Source of the DNA: Candidatus Gastranaerophilales bacterium
GTDB lineage: Bacteria; Cyanobacteriota; Vampirovibrionia; Gastranaerophilales; Gastranaerophilaceae
Direction: 5' to 3'
Assembly (NCBI GenBank): GCA_947589525.1
Contig: CANQAW010000080.1
Location: 1-7,610, forward strand
DNA: 7,610 nt
In this document: positions 4,353-7,610 of the stretch, one piece after another
Layout: each line of letters begins with the position of its first letter
Numbering within the stretch: the stretch's first letter is position 1
The notes under the pieces: generated by a model
What the model was told of the DNA's origin: nothing
Seen by the model: only the letters and a program-made list of their open reading frames with translations
Databases searched by the model: none
Translations under genes and position numbers: made by a program

Positions 4353-6860
4353 CTATTGAATAAAATCTAAAACATCGCCTGCTTTGTTGTTGATATCATA
4401 GGCATAAATTCCTACAATTTGAGGGTTTGAAATAAAACATTCGTTGTATTCCGTAAGGCTCGGATTATTTTGGTTCATAAGAGCGAACGCTTTAATTAAT
4501 TTTTCTTGTATTTCTTTATTTTTAAATTCGCAAAAAGCTTTATTTTTATATTGTTCGACAAATTCAATATAACTTTTATCATCTAAATTTAAAGTTGATT
4601 TAATCAAATCGGAAATAAAATTTCGAATATGAGAATTTTTATTATTAAGAATATATTCTTTTTTAAATTTTTCAATATTTTTTTTAAAACCTGAATTTGA
4701 ATTAATTTCTCCGCCTCCAAGCATAAATTGGTTATCCGTATTTAACAAGACACCGTATGGTCTGAAAAAATGATGTTTTGCCTCGGGTGTTTCGCTGTAG
4801 CTGACGGATAAAACAACATCGCTGTATGGAAGATTAAAAGCACAAAAAGACTCAAGCTGGCTCATATCGGTTAAACCATGTACAAGAAATTTAATATTAC
4901 CGGTGTTTGTTTTATCAAATTTAAAACCTTTTGATACGCTTCCTTTTGCAAAACCGATTTTTTCCCAATCCTCAATTTCATTATATTTTAGAATAATTAA
5001 TCCGTCTTTTGTTTTGTAAACACCTTTTATATTCGTTGAAAAATCGGGATTAACTTTTGTTATGGCATTTTTAACGGTGCTTGCCTTTGGAATTTTTGAA
5101 ACGGGAAACAACGGTTGAGTTGATTTAAAATGAAAAATATATTTTTCTAAAATATTTGTTTGAAAATCAAAAGCATTTTTTAAAAAATCAAAAAAGGAAT
5201 TATCTTTTTTTACAGCTTTTAAGTCGGCAATAGTAAACATTTTAGCCATTTTAAATAAGTTATCCGAAGCTAAATCAAAAGCAGTCGATTTATGTATGGG
5301 GCTAATTTCCGCATTATTATTACTTCTTGCGGAATTTACGTTTCCAAACCATTCGTGCGTTTTAATTAATTTATAGAGTTTATATTGTTCAACAGGGGAT
5401 AAATCCAGTTTTTTAGTAATATAAAAAGCATCTATAGCACTTTGAAAAGCGTGGTTTGGGTCTTTTACATTTTCTTTTTTTGATATATCGTGAAATAGCG
5501 CACAAAGAAGCATTATTTTCTTATCAGAAGAATTTAAATCATCAAATTCGGGGTTTTGAACAATCTTTTGCATTACCTTTAAGGAATGTTTAAAAATATC
5601 AAACTCGTGCCCTGAATGTTGTTTTTTTCCTACGGTTGATTTTAGTTCGGGGAAAATATTTAAAATCTCGTCTAAAAGAACTTTAATTTCAGATGAATTT
5701 TCAGAAGTTGAAATTTTTATTTGTTCTTGCGAAATATCCTCAGATAAATCAATTTGAAGATTATTAAAATCATTATCCGATATATTTGATAAAATTTCGG
5801 AGAGTTTAAAAATATCATTATATAATTTATCGAATTGGTATTTGGGTAATTTTTTCGCATTATTTTCACACTCTGAAAGATAATTAACAAGCTCACAGTA
5901 TTGTTGCCGGTCTTTAGGTAACAACGGAAGAATATTTCTTAAATTTTGACTAATGACAGAATTTTTGCTAAATAATTCCGAATTCAAACTAATCAAATTT
6001 CTTAAAAGATTACTTCTGTCTTTTTTAGAAATTTCATCAAATGTGTTTAGGTTGTATAGCCCTTTTAACATATAGAAAATTGCTTTTTCGTAATTATTTA
6101 AATCGGGGGTTTGTTCTTGATTTATATGATTAAAAAATTCATTTATATCGTTTGTATTGATGTCAGGGACAAAATGAATGATATAAAAAGCGCTTACTTT
6201 CGGTATTGTACCTGATTTAATTAATTCGTATAATTTATCTAAATTTTTAACATTTTCGGGATTTGAATGCTCTAATAAAAACGCTTTTTCACTGTCTTTT
6301 AAATATTTATTTCTTTCAAGAGATAATTTTCCGGCAAAATCGGTGTTATAATCTCTGATTTCTTTTAAAACAGATATTTTACCGTCCCAGTCATTTCTTC
6401 CGAAAAGACCGGAATATAGTTCTTTTGCATATACGATATTTTCTTTATTAATCATAGATATAATTTCGCTTATATCTTGATAAGAGAATTTCCCGTATTG
6501 TTCATCTAAAAGTTCACGTGCAAATTCTAAATTTTCTTTGTTTGTTTCCCTTAAAATATTTGCAATATCACGGGATTTTGGTTTATTTTTACCTTGTTTT
6601 CGTATAAGTTCTTGGGCAAGAGTCAGGTTGTCTTCGGTTATATATTTTAAAATATAATTAATTTCACTGTTGTTAAATCTGTCTTGTGTGGTTAAAATTT
6701 GTTTTAAGTTTTCTTTTTCTTTATCTTCAAGTTTTAAAAATTCATCTGAAACTTGGGGCATAGAAGCAGTTTTTCCTTTAAATTGAATGTTTCTTTGTAT
6801 TTTTTTAAGAAACAATCTTTGAAAAACAAAATTAGAATTATTAACAGTTAAAATTTTCAT
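4353..6860 (-). CDS. Large HD-domain protein with N-terminal helical repeats and unknown C-terminal domain
   Basis: Protein of 835 residues, probably cytoplasmic, with no evident signal peptide or membrane span. Residues 1-30 are basic and end in 'IQFKGK'. Residues about 67-223 form five degenerate 31-32-residue helical repeats with the pattern I-x-x-I-L-x3-N-x-E-N-L-x2-A-x-E-L. Residues about 411-550 are an HD domain with a full ligand set: H425 ('FKHSLKVM'), H457-D458 ('ALFHDISKK'), H470 and D546 ('IADLKA'). This predicts a metal-dependent phosphohydrolase. The text resembles the HD domain of CCA-adding tRNA nucleotidyltransferases, but no nucleotidyltransferase domain is present. Residues about 605-835 contain 'KFLVHGL', 'YSDVVLSVSYSE', 'FFRPYGVLLNTDN' and 'GGGEINSNSG' and match nothing I can name. 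It starts 15 bases after the hydrogenase stop, with a weak AGAGAA ribosome site, and is probably co-transcribed with it. The domain call is firm; the biological role is unknown. Confidence 0.85.
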   Translation of the reverse strand: MKILTVNNSNFVFQRLFLKKIQRNIQFKGKTASMPQVSDEFLKLEDKEKENLKQILTTQDRFNNSEINYILKYITEDNLTLAQELIRKQGKNKPKSRDIANILRETNKENLEFARELLDEQYGKFSYQDISEIISMINKENIVYAKELYSGLFGRNDWDGKISVLKEIRDYNTDFAGKLSLERNKYLKDSEKAFLLEHSNPENVKNLDKLYELIKSGTIPKVSAFYIIHFVPDINTNDINEFFNHINQEQTPDLNNYEKAIFYMLKGLYNLNTFDEISKKDRSNLLRNLISLNSELFSKNSVISQNLRNILPLLPKDRQQYCELVNYLSECENNAKKLPKYQFDKLYNDIFKLSEILSNISDNDFNNLQIDLSEDISQEQIKISTSENSSEIKVLLDEILNIFPELKSTVGKKQHSGHEFDIFKHSLKVMQKIVQNPEFDDLNSSDKKIMLLCALFHDISKKENVKDPNHAFQSAIDAFYITKKLDLSPVEQYKLYKLIKTHEWFGNVNSARSNNNAEISPIHKSTAFDLASDNLFKMAKMFTIADLKAVKKDNSFFDFLKNAFDFQTNILEKYIFHFKSTQPLFPVSKIPKASTVKNAITKVNPDFSTNIKGVYKTKDGLIILKYNEIEDWEKIGFAKGSVSKGFKFDKTNTGNIKFLVHGLTDMSQLESFCAFNLPYSDVVLSVSYSETPEAKHHFFRPYGVLLNTDNQFMLGGGEINSNSGFKKNIEKFKKEYILNNKNSHIRNFISDLIKSTLNLDDKSYIEFVEQYKNKAFCEFKNKEIQEKLIKAFALMNQNNPSLTEYNECFISNPQIVGIYAYDINNKAGDVLDFIQ
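5211..5618 (-). other. HD metal-dependent phosphohydrolase domain within the 835-residue protein
   Basis: Residues 415-550 of the parent protein. The order His425, His457-Asp458, Asp546 is the H...HD...D metal set of the HD superfamily. 'HEFDIFKHSLKVM' followed about 30 residues later by 'LLCALFHDISK' is the standard spacing. His470 and His502 ('THEWFG') could be further ligands, as in two-metal HD proteins. Because all core ligands survive, the domain is probably active. Confidence 0.85.
6192..6662 (-). repeat. Five degenerate 31-32-residue helical repeats (protein level)
   Basis: Residues 67-223 of the 835-residue protein divide into units starting at about I67, I99, I130, I162 and A193. 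Each has a short helix with a hydrophobic I-x-x-I-L start, a turn rich in Asn/Glu ('TEDNL', 'NKENL', 'NKENI', 'DYNTD', 'NPENV') and a second helix such as 'LAQELI', 'FARELL' or 'YAKELY'. The repeats are visible only in protein sequence, not as DNA identity, so they are old. They probably form an alpha-solenoid used for binding a partner. Confidence 0.65.
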
Positions 6861-6875
6861 AAAAAATATTCTCTA

Positions 6876-7610
6876 TTAATAATTAAACTCCTGAAAAAAA
6901 TTTGTTTCAGATATTTTTTCAATATCCGAACTTTTTTGAACTAAGTCATTGATTAATTTTTGAGACAGTTTTATGGGATTTATTGTCGAATTTCCCGCAA
7001 CGCAGCCGCCCTGACAGCTCATTACTTCAATTAAATTTGAATTATCGGGGGTGGTTTTTTCAAGGGCAAATTTTTTCAATTGCTTGATTGTATCTTTATT
7101 TAAACCGTTTATTACAAAAGGTTTTATTTTAGATTTATCAAAATCCTCTCTGAGAGCTGATTTAACAGCCTCGGATACGCCTGTTATGACGCCGAAGTTT
7201 CTTCCTTGTTTAGAGGCTTCCGCACTAAAATAAGATTCTTTGCACATATTAACTTCAATTTCTTTAGCTTTAAAAAGGCAGGATAGTTCTTGTGCGCTCA
7301 TAACATAATCTATATTATTATCTTCAAAACCTTCTGCTCTTTTAGCAACACATGGGCTTATAAAAACAACAATATTTTCGCAATTTTGCTCTTTAACTTC
7401 TTTCGCGCAATAAAATAAAGGAGTTTTGGTATCGGAAACAAAAGGTTTTATTTCGTTTAGGTGTTTTTTAATCAGTTGGTTATAACCTGCACAACACGAG
7501 GTTGTCATAAAACTATCGCCTCTATCCATTCTTTCAATAAACTCTTTAGCTTCTTTTTTAGCTGTAATATCAGCCCCATGCGCTACTTCAACAGCATCAA
7601 AAAATCCTGC
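6876..7610 (-). CDS. [FeFe] hydrogenase catalytic (H-cluster) domain, 5' end outside window
   Basis: The reading frame is open to the right edge of the window, giving 244 residues; the N-terminal part, where ferredoxin-like cluster domains would lie, is missing from view. ATG 7529 is internal: the 27 codons upstream encode 'VAHGADITAKKEAKEFIER', typical sequence before the first H-cluster motif. Seen (numbered from the window edge): L1 'TSCCAG' (C39, C40), L2 'FISPCVAKR' (C87), L3 'EVMSCQGGC' (C199, C203). These are the four cysteines that hold the [4Fe-4S]-2Fe H-cluster plus the proton-transfer Cys. 'SPCVAKR' in L2 instead of 'MPCTAKK', and 'CVAGN' after L3, point to a group B-type enzyme rather than group A; Ala replaces the usual Pro after TSCC. 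Likely role: H2 evolution or uptake in fermentative metabolism, in the cytoplasm. It is followed after 15 bases by the HD-domain gene. Confidence 0.88.
   Translation of the reverse strand, partial: AGFFDAVEVAHGADITAKKEAKEFIERMDRGDSFMTTSCCAGYNQLIKKHLNEIKPFVSDTKTPLFYCAKEVKEQNCENIVVFISPCVAKRAEGFEDNNIDYVMSAQELSCLFKAKEIEVNMCKESYFSAEASKQGRNFGVITGVSEAVKSALREDFDKSKIKPFVINGLNKDTIKQLKKFALEKTTPDNSNLIEVMSCQGGCVAGNSTINPIKLSQKLINDLVQKSSDIEKISETNFFQEFNY

Noticed and set aside
7051..7233. Plus-strand open frame of 60 codons
   Set aside because: It is antisense to the hydrogenase catalytic domain, with no support of its own.
7527..7529. ATG at 7529 as the true hydrogenase start
   Set aside because: The frame stays open for 27 more codons to the window edge and encodes typical hydrogenase sequence upstream of the TSCC motif, so the gene is cut by the window.
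1..7610. CRISPR array, tRNA/rRNA genes, insertion sequence or phage genes
   Set aside because: I saw no regularly spaced direct repeats, no cloverleaf-like or rRNA-like segments, no transposase or integrase motifs, and no terminal inverted repeats with target duplications.

Overview
This AT-rich window (about 30% G+C, judged by eye) has every recognisable gene on the minus strand, so it reads from right to left. It holds two transcription blocks separated by a 141-base gap at 4212-4352. No stretch longer than 300 bases lacks a gene. The organism is most likely an anaerobic, fermentative gut-type bacterium. My best guess is the Gastranaerophilales (Melainabacteria/Vampirovibrionia), based on very low G+C, a group B-type [FeFe] hydrogenase, and a large HD-domain protein carrying a short N-terminal 'FKG' motif and about 31-residue helical repeats. 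This is family-level pattern memory, not proof.

Block 1 (7610 down to 4353). The window opens inside an [FeFe] hydrogenase catalytic domain; its 5' part lies beyond the right edge. It is followed after 15 bases by an 835-residue protein with helical repeats, a complete HD metal-dependent hydrolase domain and an unrecognised C-terminal domain. A hairpin at 4286-4307 probably ends this transcript.

Block 2 (4211 down to 152). This is a tightly packed six-gene surface-polysaccharide operon: a compact GDPD-like phosphodiesterase, a HAD phosphatase, two tandem paralogous sugar-phosphate nucleotidyltransferase-like proteins (the first lacking the canonical signature Arg, the second canonical), a small cupin, and a WavE-type glycosyltransferase. 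Four of the five junctions overlap (8, 1, 8 and 1 bases) and the fifth has a 16-base gap, so the genes are very probably translated in a coupled way. Two genes start with TTG. A weak promoter and a 10-base palindrome lie just upstream, in the gap.

Working hypothesis for block 2: the HAD enzyme and the nucleotidyltransferase(s) make an NDP-activated building block, the cupin modifies or senses a sugar intermediate, the phosphodiesterase trims or recycles a phosphodiester, and the WavE protein transfers a residue onto lipopolysaccharide or capsule. The chemistry of the activated compound cannot be read from the sequence.

Left edge (1-151). There is no convincing terminator after the WavE gene. 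A possible 30-codon ORF with a good ribosome-binding site and a perfect TATAAT upstream lies at 7-99.
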